Of a DNA stretch of 64,000 nucleotides, positions 52,877 through 61,464 are shown piece after piece. Source of the stretch: JBBQLG01 sp964251665 (lineage in GTDB: Bacteria > Bacteroidota > Bacteroidia > Cytophagales > Spirosomataceae). The position numbers were made by a program, and so were the translations under genes. Below the pieces are notes generated by a model. The model did no database searches and was not told the DNA's origin. It saw only the letters and a program-made list of their open reading frames with translations. The DNA lies in the NCBI GenBank assembly GCA_964251665.1, contig CAXUKO010000012.1, positions 124,001 through 188,000 of the forward strand, written 5' to 3'. Position 1 is the stretch's first letter. Each line of letters starts with the position of its first letter.

Positions 52877-53338
52877 ATGGGACAGAAGCTTACGTTTCGG
52901 TTAGCCGCAGCGACTGATCTGATTGATATAATCAGTATGCTTTCCGACGACCCACTGGGTGCATTGCGGGAAAATGTGCAGCTACCTATTTCAGAAAAGT
53001 ATCTGATTGCTTTCCGTGCCATCAGCAACGATCCTAATCAGGAACTGACTATTGCCGAGCTTGACGGGCAGACGGTAGGAACCTTTCAACTCTCATTTAT
53101 TCAGTATATAACGCACCAGGGCGGGTTAAGGCCCCAAATTGAAGCCGTGCGGGTGCATGCAGCCCATCGTGGCAAAGGTGTCGGGGCCAGCATGTTCCGC
53201 TATGCCATTGAGCGGGCTAAAACGAGGGGTTGCCACGTTGTACAGTTAACAACAGACAAGGCTCGCCCCCGGGCCATACAATTCTACGAGACGCTCGGCT
53301 TCATTGCCACGCACGAAGGAATGAAACTCAGGTTGTAA
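52877..53338 (+). CDS. GNAT family N-acetyltransferase
   Basis: 153 aa. GNAT pattern: LTFRLAAATDLIDIISML, VGTFQLSFIQYI, the acetyl-CoA loop AAHRGKGVGASMFRYAIERAKTRGCHVVQLTT, and AIQFYETLGF near the C-terminus. The substrate is unknown. It lies 51 nt after the transglutaminase on the same strand and may belong to its transcript. Confidence 0.92.
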   Translation: MGQKLTFRLAAATDLIDIISMLSDDPLGALRENVQLPISEKYLIAFRAISNDPNQELTIAELDGQTVGTFQLSFIQYITHQGGLRPQIEAVRVHAAHRGKGVGASMFRYAIERAKTRGCHVVQLTTDKARPRAIQFYETLGFIATHEGMKLRL

Positions 53339-53412
53339 TCAGGAAGCAGTCTATTGGTTCACGCCTTATATGCCCAAGCTGTCATACAGACCAACTATTT
53401 AGCCTGCGTATC

Positions 53413-53442
53413 TTGCCCCCTACCCCCGGTACTGTATCTTTG
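53413..53442 (+). promoter_or_regulatory. Bacteroidota-type promoter for glmM
   Basis: TTG at 53413-53415 and TATCTTTG at 53435-53442 are 19 nt apart, fitting the -33/-7 consensus. Transcription should start near 53448, 29 nt before the GTG start. Confidence 0.65.
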
Positions 53443-53476
53443 CGGTTTGTGAATGTAGTTTACCCAACCCAAAATC

Positions 53477-54886
53477 GTGGCATTAATCAAGTCTATTTCC
53501 GGGATTCGCGGAACCATTGGCGGACGCAGCGGAGGGGGGCTGACTCCGTTGGATGTTGTTAAATTTACGGCCGCGTTTGGTTACTGGCTCCGGCAAAAGG
53601 CTGGCCAGACCGACGCGCCAACTGTGGTGATTGGTCGGGATGCGCGGCTATCGGGCGAGATGGTTTCAAGGCTGGTATCCGCCACCCTACAGGGCCTGGG
53701 CCTGAATGTGATTGACTTAGGTTTATCGACGACGCCAACGGTCGAGCTGGCCGTTACCGGCGAAGGTGCCGTGGGCGGTATTATCCTCACGGCCAGCCAT
53801 AACCCAATTCAATGGAATGCCCTTAAATTACTGAACAGTGCGGGCGAATTTATCTCTGCCCAGGACGGCGCTGAAGTCCTCGCCATTGCAGAGGCCGATT
53901 CGGTTGTTTTTGCCGAAGTACGGAAAATAGGGAAATACCGCACCGATACGACCTGGCTCAAGAAACACATCGACCACATTCTGGCGCTGCCTTTAGTAGA
54001 TCGGGCTGCCATTGCCGGGCGTAATTTCCGCATTATCGTTGATGCGGTCAACTCAAGCGGTGGGCTGGCTGTGCCAATGCTGCTGGAAGCCCTCGGCGTT
54101 GAACAAATCACAAAACTGCACTGCGAACCCACGGGGCAGTTTGCGCACAACCCCGAGCCGCTGCCCGAAAACCTGCGCGACATTATTAAGGAGGCCGAAA
54201 AGGAAAACTTCGATCTGGGTATCGTCGTCGATCCCGATGTAGACCGGCTGGCGCTGATTTGCGAGGATGGAACGCCCTTTGGTGAAGAATATACACTGGT
54301 TGCCGTAGCCGACTATGTGCTCAAAAACAGCCCGGAATCCAATAAAAATACCGTCTCCAACTTATCATCAACGGTGGCCCTGCGCGACGTTACCCAGAAA
54401 GCGGGCGGTCAGCATTTTGCGTCAGCTGTGGGCGAAGTCAACGTGGTGACGATGATGAAGGAGAAACAGGCCCTGATTGGTGGCGAAGGAAACGGAGGGA
54501 TCATCTACCCCGATTCGCACTACGGCCGCGACGCGCTGGTGGGTATTGCCTTGTTTTTGAGCCATCTGGCACGGTTTGGCAAATCAGCCTCCATGCTTCG
54601 CCGGCTGTACCCAAACTATTATATCTCGAAAAACAAGATCGAGTTGACGCCGAATATCGACGTTGATCTGGTGCTGGAGCGGATCAAAACCCGCTACGCC
54701 CGCAATCCGATCAATACCATCGACGGCGTGAAAATCGAGTTTGATAAGGAATGGGTACACCTTCGTAAGTCAAACACGGAGCCGATCATTCGGATTTATT
54801 CTGAATCGGATACGCTCTCAACGGCCGAATACCTGGCCCAGAAAATCATTTCTGACATTAAAGAAGTGCTGGCCGAACCACTCTGA
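53477..54886 (+). CDS. glmM: Phosphoglucosamine mutase (GTG start)
   Basis: 469 aa. It starts with GTG at 53477; an in-frame TAG at 53456-53458 rules out earlier starts. Motifs are ISGIRGTIGGRSGGGLTP, the phosphoserine loop TASHNP with Ser107, the metal loop VVDPDVDRLALICED, GEGNGGIIYPDSHYGRD, and the phosphate-binding RKSNTEPIIRIYSE. It converts glucosamine-6-P to glucosamine-1-P after GlmS. The alternative is phosphomannomutase, a close relative. purK and recO follow on the same strand. Confidence 0.88.
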   Translation: MALIKSISGIRGTIGGRSGGGLTPLDVVKFTAAFGYWLRQKAGQTDAPTVVIGRDARLSGEMVSRLVSATLQGLGLNVIDLGLSTTPTVELAVTGEGAVGGIILTASHNPIQWNALKLLNSAGEFISAQDGAEVLAIAEADSVVFAEVRKIGKYRTDTTWLKKHIDHILALPLVDRAAIAGRNFRIIVDAVNSSGGLAVPMLLEALGVEQITKLHCEPTGQFAHNPEPLPENLRDIIKEAEKENFDLGIVVDPDVDRLALICEDGTPFGEEYTLVAVADYVLKNSPESNKNTVSNLSSTVALRDVTQKAGGQHFASAVGEVNVVTMMKEKQALIGGEGNGGIIYPDSHYGRDALVGIALFLSHLARFGKSASMLRRLYPNYYISKNKIELTPNIDVDLVLERIKTRYARNPINTIDGVKIEFDKEWVHLRKSNTEPIIRIYSESDTLSTAEYLAQKIISDIKEVLAEPL

Positions 54887-54964
54887 ATACCTTTTCTTTT
54901 TACATGTCTTTTCACAGCGATATCGTCTTTTACGGGATGATATCGCTTTTCATTTTTAACCATA

Positions 54965-56107
54965 ATGCCAACGCCGTCAACCATCGGTATTCTGGGCGGG
55001 GGCCAGTTAGGGCTCATGCTGATTCAGGCCGCCATCGACTGGAATCTCACCATCCACTGCCTCGACCCTGACCCCGAAGCGCCCTGCCGCGACCTATGCA
55101 CCTGGTTTGAAACGGGCGCGCTGACCGACTACGACACGGTTTACCGGTTCGGGCAGGGTGTCGACATACTGACCATCGAAATCGAGAAAGTCAACGTAGA
55201 AGCCCTGGAAGCGCTGGAACGCGAAGGCAAGCGGGTCTTTCCCCAGCCGGCTGTTATCCGAACAATTCAGGATAAGCGATTGCAGAAACAGTTCTTTCGG
55301 GACAATAACCTGCCCACGGCCGATTTTATTCTGACCGAAACGCGGGCCGATGTGCTGGCTCAGGAGGCCTTTTTACCCGCTTTCCATAAACTGGGTCGTG
55401 ATGGCTACGATGGTCGGGGCGTGCAGCGTGTAACAACCGCGGCCGACGTACATAAGGCCTTCGACGCGCCGGGCGTGCTCGAAAAAGCTGTTGACTTCGC
55501 CAAAGAGCTGGCCGTAATTGTCGCCCGGAATGAACGGGGTGAGGTACAGACCTTCCCGACCGTCGAGATGGTGTTTCACCCCGAGCATAACTTAGTGGAA
55601 TACCTGTTTGCACCGGCCGCTATTTCGCCGGAAACTGATGCCAACGCCCAGACGATTGCCCGCAAAACCGCCGAAGCTTTTGGCATTGTAGGCTTGCTGG
55701 CGGTCGAGTTGTTTCTGACGCCCGACGGTGCCGTTTTGATCAATGAGGTAGCACCACGGCCGCATAACAGCGGCCATCATACAATCCGGGCTAACACAAC
55801 TTCTCAGTTTGAACAGCACTGGCGGGCCATTTTGAACCTGCCCCTTGGCGACACCACGGCCTACCGGCCGGCGGCTATGGTGAACCTGCTCGGCGAGCCT
55901 GAACATACCGGACCGGCTTATTATGATGGGTTCGACAGACTGCTGGCCATCCCCGGCGTTTTCCCGTTTCTCTACGGCAAAGCCATCACTAAGCCATTCC
56001 GGAAGATGGGCCATGTAACGGTGATGGACGAGGAGATGGAAGCCCTGCGGGATAAAGTAGCCGTGGTCCGTGACACAATTCGAGTGATTACCCGGTCGGG
56101 TGACTGA
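54965..56107 (+). CDS. purK: 5-(carboxyamino)imidazole ribonucleotide synthase
   Basis: 380 aa. ATP-grasp enzyme: GILGGGQLGLMLIQAAIDWNL at the start, VDILTIEIEKVN, KLGRDGYDGRGVQRV (ATP lid), FAKELAVIVARNERGEVQTFPTVEMVF, and LINEVAPRPHNSGHHTI. It carboxylates AIR in purine synthesis, coupled to PurE, which is not here. Confidence 0.95.
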   Translation: MPTPSTIGILGGGQLGLMLIQAAIDWNLTIHCLDPDPEAPCRDLCTWFETGALTDYDTVYRFGQGVDILTIEIEKVNVEALEALEREGKRVFPQPAVIRTIQDKRLQKQFFRDNNLPTADFILTETRADVLAQEAFLPAFHKLGRDGYDGRGVQRVTTAADVHKAFDAPGVLEKAVDFAKELAVIVARNERGEVQTFPTVEMVFHPEHNLVEYLFAPAAISPETDANAQTIARKTAEAFGIVGLLAVELFLTPDGAVLINEVAPRPHNSGHHTIRANTTSQFEQHWRAILNLPLGDTTAYRPAAMVNLLGEPEHTGPAYYDGFDRLLAIPGVFPFLYGKAITKPFRKMGHVTVMDEEMEALRDKVAVVRDTIRVITRSGD

Positions 56108-56133
56108 ATGGGCCGTTTTTTTGTTAGGTAAGT

Positions 56134-56826
56134 ATGCTGCATAAAACCCGGGGCATCGTCCTCAGTTACCTTCGTTACCGCGAAACGTCGATCATTGTCC
56201 GCGTTTACACCGAGGAGTTTGGCCTGCAAAGCTACCTCGTCAATGGGGTGCGGTCAGCCAAGAGTAAAACGAACCGGATCGCTTTGTTTCAACCGCTGAC
56301 GCTGCTGGATATGGTTGTGTATTACAAACCCGACCGCGATCTGCACCGGCTTTCGGAAGTAAAAACGAACCATCCGTTTCAGAGTCTGCCCTTCGACATG
56401 GCGAAGTCAAGTATCGCACTGTTCATCAGCGAATTGATGACGAAGTCGTTGAAAGAAGAAGCCAGCAACCTGCAGTTATTTCGCTTTCTGGAAGACTCTA
56501 TTCTCTTTCTGGAGGAAGCACCGGGTAATTTCGAAAACTTCCATATCGCTTTTCTGCTCAAACTGTCTCTCTACCTCGGTTTCGGCCCGGAAAGTGACCG
56601 GGAGTTTGATGAGCAGCTCCGCGAGAATTCCTACCCTTTTTTGCCCGATCAGGAATCCATCGATGCACTGAATATCTTTTTACGCCGTCCCTACGGGGCG
56701 CCGGTCCGGCTATCGCGAGCCAATCGCAACGAATTGCTGGACGCTCTGGTAGCCTATTATGGCATTCATATCGACTCCCTCGGCGAAGTAAAATCACTGA
56801 CCGTCCTTCGCGAGGTGCTGGGGTAG
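56134..56826 (+). CDS. recO: DNA repair protein RecO
   Basis: 230 aa. N-terminal OB fold (KTRGIVLSYLRYRETSIIVRVYTEEFGLQSYLVNGVRSAKSK) and a helical C-terminal domain with LFRFLEDSILFLEEAPGNFENFHIAFLLKLSLYLGFGP. The zinc-finger cysteines of some RecOs are absent, as usual in Bacteroidota. RecO loads RecA with RecR. It follows purK by 26 nt. Confidence 0.92.
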   Translation: MLHKTRGIVLSYLRYRETSIIVRVYTEEFGLQSYLVNGVRSAKSKTNRIALFQPLTLLDMVVYYKPDRDLHRLSEVKTNHPFQSLPFDMAKSSIALFISELMTKSLKEEASNLQLFRFLEDSILFLEEAPGNFENFHIAFLLKLSLYLGFGPESDREFDEQLRENSYPFLPDQESIDALNIFLRRPYGAPVRLSRANRNELLDALVAYYGIHIDSLGEVKSLTVLREVLG

Positions 56827-56852
56827 AGCCAGTACATAATTCGGCAGATACA

Positions 56853-56885
56853 ACAAACGCCAGCTCCGACGGGGCTGGCGTTTGT
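56853..56885. terminator. Bidirectional terminator between recO and the protease gene
   Basis: Perfect 12-nt arms (56853-56864 and 56874-56885: ACAAACGCCAGC/GCTGGCGTTTGT) with a 9-nt loop. It lies between converging genes, 27 nt after the recO stop and 20 nt before the protease gene end. Confidence 0.75.
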
Positions 56886-56904
56886 TTCGGCAAGACAAGT
56901 TACA

Positions 56905-59727
56905 CTACTTTGCTTTCAGCAACCGAATCACCCGCGTTTGCGTTGGGGTGGTAGCCCGCAACAACAGCACCCCTGCGGGTTGAGCATTCAGCGGGAAGCG
57001 TACCCGCTGGGCGGAACCAGCCCGCTCAATGTGCTGCTGACCCAGCGTTCGGCCTTGTGTATCTGTAAGCAATAGGTTCAACGGGCCACCTCCAGCACCG
57101 CTGACCTCTACCTCAACTACATCACCAACCGGGTTGCCTAATGGTATTACCTGTAGAGACACAGCCGGTTCAGCAGCAATCCGGGCCTGACTGCCGTGCG
57201 CTATACAGGCCTGCCGGAAGTTCCAAGTAAAGTACGGCGCGTAGGTGGCCTGATCAGCAATAGTAAGCGTACTTACGTTCTGGTCAAAGGGAAAGCTGTA
57301 GCTCTGGCCAAGCACGCCTTTATCTGTTACCCCATTGATGAACAGCAGCGGCAGGGCGGGCGTAAACGTCTCATCGCTATACCCGACCACAAACTCTACG
57401 CTACTCAGCACCGCGTTGGTATAATTACAGACAAAGTTGGTAACCGTCAGCGTGGCCGGTCCGGTCGGTATCGGCGGGTTAGGCGGGTTTGTCGGGTTCG
57501 CTACCGTTGCGCAGGCTTGCCGGAAGTTCCAAACGAAATAGGTAGAACGGGAAGCATTATCGGCAATTGTCAGGTTATTCACGTTCTGATCGAAGGGAAA
57601 CGTATAGGTCTGGCCCAGTTGCCCGGTGATGGTTACGCCATTGATGAACAGATCGGGCAGGGCGGGTGTAAAGGTGCCGTTGCCGTAACCGACCACGAAG
57701 TTGACACTCGATAAAGCCCCGGCCGTGGAGAAACAGGTGAAAGAGGTAATGGTCAGCGCAGCTGGACTTGCTGGTGGGTTAGGTGGCGGAGGTGGAGTGG
57801 AACCTGTTGCACAGGCGGCCTTATAATCCCACACAAAGTAGGTGCTGCGGGTAGCCTGATCCTGAATGGGCAATGGCCCGGTGTTGGCATCGAAGGGATA
57901 GGTATAGGTCTGGCCCAGTTGCCCCGTAATGGTTACGCCATTGATGAACAGGTCGGGCAGGGCGGGCGCAAAGGTCTGATCACTATATCCCACCACAAAA
58001 TTCACGCTGCTTAATGCGGAATTGGTGGTGTTGCAGGTAAAACTGGTAATGGTCAGCGTGGCCGGACTGGTTGGAATGGGTGGAGCCGCTACGTTGAATG
58101 TTCTGGTAAACTGAATGGGGTAACTCTGCCCTGCTGAAACCCCAAAGGTAATGCTCAGATTACTGCCAGCGGTCAGGGCGGTCAGCGCAGCGATGTTACC
58201 GGTTCCCGTTGTCGGCGACACAATGCCCGCACCACTGGTAACCGTCCAGGAAGTAACGGCACTGCTACCGGAATTGAGCGAGTAGCTGCCTGTCGTAGTC
58301 AGCGTCGCAGGTCCGACAATCGTGCTTTTGATGCTGTTAGCCGTAATTGCCCCTGTAGAGGTGGGGTCAAGCCAGTCGCTCAACCGGGTTGATGTGGTTC
58401 CTCCTCCGGTCCACGATGTAAACAAGCGGCCATATTGGTCCGGCGAAGTCGGATTATTGCAATACGACCCGCCACCGTGCAACTGCCCCACAATTCGGCG
58501 GTTATTATCAAACAGGGGCGACCCCGATGAGCCGCCCTCTGTCACGCCCAAAATAGTTGGTGATCCAGCCCAGGTGACTTGTAGGTGTGTGGTTCCGGCG
58601 TTAATGATATAATCCGGCCCGGGTGTTACGTTTACCAGCGTCGTGGCATTCGGGCTAAAGGATATCTTTTTAACATCGGCGCTCGGATGGTGAATCCCGA
58701 ACGGTGAACCGGGCAGATTACCGCTGCGATCCCAACCTAAATAGGTAGTATTCTCGGAGGGAGGTACCTGCTGGGTTAATTCCAGCAGGGTAAAGTCGGA
58801 GTTAGCGTAGGCTGACCGGAAATTGGCACCGGTTAGGGTCAGGTATACGTTATCAGGCGCAGTAGCACAGGTTGGGCTTTCCCAGTGGAAACGTACCTGC
58901 GTATTGGCTGCCGCAGCCAGTTCGGAAGGCGATTGCACGCCATCTTCCGTGAAATCGTAACAATGAAAAGCCGTCAGCAAGTAAGACCGGAAATCCTGCT
59001 GCGTTGAGTTAACCATTGCCCCCGTACAGGCGTAGGTATACGGGCTGTAATTCGTCAGCAGCAGGTTCACCCCATCGGCTTCGTTCTGATAAGCAGGATA
59101 GCAACTCGTATTCAGTTCACAGCTGCCGGATGTACCAAATCCAAAACGGGGAGCAAAGCGGTAATACTGAATGAGTTTGGCTACGTGGACCCGGCTTTGC
59201 CCGATTGACTGTACCGGCTCCTGCACTTCGACAATAGCGGAAGGCCCTTCCACCAGATCGGACCAGAAATTCCGGCCGTTTTGCTGCGCCGTTATGGGAC
59301 CAATCAGTAGAGTCCGGTCGGCATTATAAATAAATAGACGGGCACCCGCTGCCAGTTGCAGGGCATCAAAGACGATGGCTACCCCGAGGGCATTGGGAAC
59401 GTCGAGTTGATAAGTGGACACCTGATAGCCGTTCTTAACGGACCTGGCAGCGGCCCGCAGCAGATCAATTCCGGTCGGCACATCGACCCCCAATCGGGCA
59501 GGTAACCCCTGTTTGGCCCGCTGCACATCGTCGGCTACCAGGGGGCTGGTGTCAACCGATTGCAGTGTTGATTTAGGGAGAGTCGCATCGGGCCCAAAGG
59601 CACCGTACTGACTCATGGCTGCGGCTGGTAACCGTCGGGTGTAAACCTGCGCCTGTAGGGGTGCAGCCAGTATAAGCAATAGCAAACCTGCCAACCAGCC
59701 GGCTGATAGCCTGGTATAAATTTTCAT
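56905..59727 (-). CDS. Secreted trypsin-like protease with three repeats and type IX sorting tail
   Basis: 940 aa from the ATG at 59727. Signal peptide SAGWLAGLLLLILAAPLQAQ. A trypsin-fold domain shows the triad: His in LTAFHCYD near 255, Asp in NSDFTLLEL near 315 and Ser in GGSSGSPLFDNNRRIVGQLHGGG near 400, like lysyl endopeptidases. Three ~95-residue repeats follow (about 555-845, each with SSVxFVVGY and ALPxLFINGV). The last ~75 residues (LLLTDTQGRTLGQQHIERAG, ending TRVIRLLKAK) form a type IX secretion sorting domain, so it is exported to or across the outer membrane. Confidence 0.88.
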   Translation of the reverse strand: MKIYTRLSAGWLAGLLLLILAAPLQAQVYTRRLPAAAMSQYGAFGPDATLPKSTLQSVDTSPLVADDVQRAKQGLPARLGVDVPTGIDLLRAAARSVKNGYQVSTYQLDVPNALGVAIVFDALQLAAGARLFIYNADRTLLIGPITAQQNGRNFWSDLVEGPSAIVEVQEPVQSIGQSRVHVAKLIQYYRFAPRFGFGTSGSCELNTSCYPAYQNEADGVNLLLTNYSPYTYACTGAMVNSTQQDFRSYLLTAFHCYDFTEDGVQSPSELAAAANTQVRFHWESPTCATAPDNVYLTLTGANFRSAYANSDFTLLELTQQVPPSENTTYLGWDRSGNLPGSPFGIHHPSADVKKISFSPNATTLVNVTPGPDYIINAGTTHLQVTWAGSPTILGVTEGGSSGSPLFDNNRRIVGQLHGGGSYCNNPTSPDQYGRLFTSWTGGGTTSTRLSDWLDPTSTGAITANSIKSTIVGPATLTTTGSYSLNSGSSAVTSWTVTSGAGIVSPTTGTGNIAALTALTAGSNLSITFGVSAGQSYPIQFTRTFNVAAPPIPTSPATLTITSFTCNTTNSALSSVNFVVGYSDQTFAPALPDLFINGVTITGQLGQTYTYPFDANTGPLPIQDQATRSTYFVWDYKAACATGSTPPPPPNPPASPAALTITSFTCFSTAGALSSVNFVVGYGNGTFTPALPDLFINGVTITGQLGQTYTFPFDQNVNNLTIADNASRSTYFVWNFRQACATVANPTNPPNPPIPTGPATLTVTNFVCNYTNAVLSSVEFVVGYSDETFTPALPLLFINGVTDKGVLGQSYSFPFDQNVSTLTIADQATYAPYFTWNFRQACIAHGSQARIAAEPAVSLQVIPLGNPVGDVVEVEVSGAGGGPLNLLLTDTQGRTLGQQHIERAGSAQRVRFPLNAQPAGVLLLRATTPTQTRVIRLLKAK
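57190..58070 (-). repeat. Three tandem ~300-nt repeats in the protease gene
   Basis: Units begin near 58070, 57775 and 57470 on the minus strand. The first two share long identical DNA stretches around 57600-57655 and 57900-57955. Each encodes one domain ending in a TxF.WxF/YxxAC pattern plus a Pro-rich linker. Confidence 0.75.
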
Positions 59728-59821
59728 AAACATAGGATTGAGGGTTAGGAAACTGTTGTAAGAAACTGAAGATTTCCGTCAACCTTAAATAAACCAAGCA
59801 AATAGCAGCCGTTTAGTACGC

Positions 59822-59887
59822 AAAAAAGCCTCTGCCAACCGGCAAACCTCACCCGGTCAGGAGGAAGGTTGCTGATCAACAGAGACT
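59822..59887 (-). terminator. Terminator of lptB
   Basis: On the minus strand AGTCTCTG (59887-59880) pairs with CAGAGGCT (59834-59827) with one G-T pair, further stem pairs lie inside, and six T end at 59822. It starts 20 nt after the lptB stop. Confidence 0.65.
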
Positions 59888-59906
59888 TATCGAGCTCAGT
59901 GTTGTG

Positions 59907-60638
59907 CTAAATTTTTCGCTTCAATTCAAAATTCTGTCCCAGATACAAACGGCGAACCTGTTCATCGTTGGCGAGGTCTTCAGCGGAGCCCTGTTTCAGG
60001 ATCTTACCCTCGAAAAGCAGGTACGCCCGGTCGGTGATCGAGAGCGTTTCGTTCACGTTATGGTCGGTGATCAGGATGCCGATGTTCCGGTGCTTCAGTC
60101 TGGCCACGATGCTCTGAATATCTTCCACAGCAATTGGGTCAACACCAGCGAATGGCTCGTCCAGCAGGATAAATTTTGGATCGACAGCCAGACAACGGGC
60201 AATCTCCGTCCGTCGGCGCTCACCACCCGAGAGCACTTTACCCAGGTTTTTCCGAACGTGGGTCAAACTGAACTCTTCCATCAGCGACTCCACTTTTTCT
60301 TTTTGCTGTTTGCGGGGCAGATCGGTCATTTCCAATACAGCCAGCACGTTCTCCTCCACCGTCAGATCACGGAAAATGGAGGCTTCCTGCGCCAGGTACC
60401 CCAGCCCCAGCCGGGCCCGTTTGTACATCGGCAGATCGGTGATGTCTTTATCATCAACAAATACCTTACCGCTGTTAGGCTTCACCAGACCAACAGCCAT
60501 GTAAAACGACGTCGTTTTACCGGCTCCATTCGGTCCCAGCAACCCCACAATTTCGCCCTGCGCTACCTGATACGACACATTATCGTTCACCAGCCGCGAG
60601 CCGTATTTCTTAATTAAATGTTCGGTTCTAAGAATCAT
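59907..60638 (-). CDS. lptB: LPS export ABC transporter ATPase LptB
   Basis: 243 aa. Walker A GPNGAGKTTSFYMAVGL near residue 35, QEASIFRDLTVEENVLAVLE (typical LptB Q-loop region), signature LSGGERRRTEIARCL and Walker B FILLDEPFAGVDPIAVEDIQ, then ITDHNVNETLSITDRAYLL. It powers LPS transport with LptFG. It overlaps the Rpn-type gene upstream by 11 nt. Confidence 0.95.
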   Translation of the reverse strand: MILRTEHLIKKYGSRLVNDNVSYQVAQGEIVGLLGPNGAGKTTSFYMAVGLVKPNSGKVFVDDKDITDLPMYKRARLGLGYLAQEASIFRDLTVEENVLAVLEMTDLPRKQQKEKVESLMEEFSLTHVRKNLGKVLSGGERRRTEIARCLAVDPKFILLDEPFAGVDPIAVEDIQSIVARLKHRNIGILITDHNVNETLSITDRAYLLFEGKILKQGSAEDLANDEQVRRLYLGQNFELKRKI

Positions 60639-61455
60639 TACGGGTTATGTCTGCCTGAATATCCAGTACGAACGGCAGGGGCACATTCAATACCTGCGCA
60701 ATCTGTTCGGGAGTACCCATTTTAGCCTTCAACAACGCCTGAATGTCTTCACGCCGGGCTTCGTACTTCCCTTCCTGCTGTCCTTTTTCTTTACCCTGTA
60801 AAAACCGGATGTCTGTTTCTAAATCGTAGGTTAGTGGCATCTTTTCGATTTGTTTAATCGTCAAATCCTGTAAATCGCGTAGCTTTGCCAGCATTTCCAA
60901 CTGACGCAAAAACTTTTCCAGGTCTAATATACCCGGTACTAAACTGCGTAATGTCAACAATATTCTATTAACGACGGTTTCGGGTGCGTCGTTTCCCAGA
61001 TCGGCTAATATGGCTAACAAAACCTCTTCCGGTTTAGTAGTTGCCAAGAATTCGGTGTAAGGTGTCTCTACAACATTGCGTACATGAAAACGAAATGTCA
61101 GGTCCTCCTGGTCGAGTCGGTTAACCATACGGGCAGGTTTACTGCCAATGTAAAAGACAAATTGTCGAACCGGAATTTTGTATTTACGTAATAGCAGTGC
61201 TGAATACTCCAGCATACGATAAATCATATCCGGTTCATCCGCAGTTTGAAACTCAAGCTGTAGCACGTACTGATTCTGCCCGGTTGCCGTAGCTACTATC
61301 TTCAGAAAATCAGGCCGACGTTCCACTGTTCGCTAAATGTCGTCGGGGACTTCAATTAACTGTTCAGGGTCAGGCAACCCCAGAACCTTCTGGGCAAGGG
61401 GTAAAATAATCTCCTCAATATTTTCCTTGAATATTCGGTCGTACTCCTGACTCAT
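60628..61455 (-). pseudogene. Rpn/PD-(D/E)XK nuclease-family gene interrupted by an in-frame TAG
   Basis: A frame opens at ATG 61455 (SQEYDRIFKENIEEIILPLA, the usual Rpn/DUF4351-type start) and runs 40 codons to TAG at 61333-61335. It continues in the same frame as RTVERRPDFLKIV to the stop at 60628. A CAG-to-TAG change (Gln to amber) would explain it. Downstream, QNQYVLQLEFQT holds part of the nuclease core, and a GTG at 61326, 6 nt after the TAG, could restart a 232-aa protein. The family includes recombination-promoting nucleases and is often decayed. A sequencing error cannot be excluded. Confidence 0.75.
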
Positions 61456-61464
61456 TAGGGTGGG

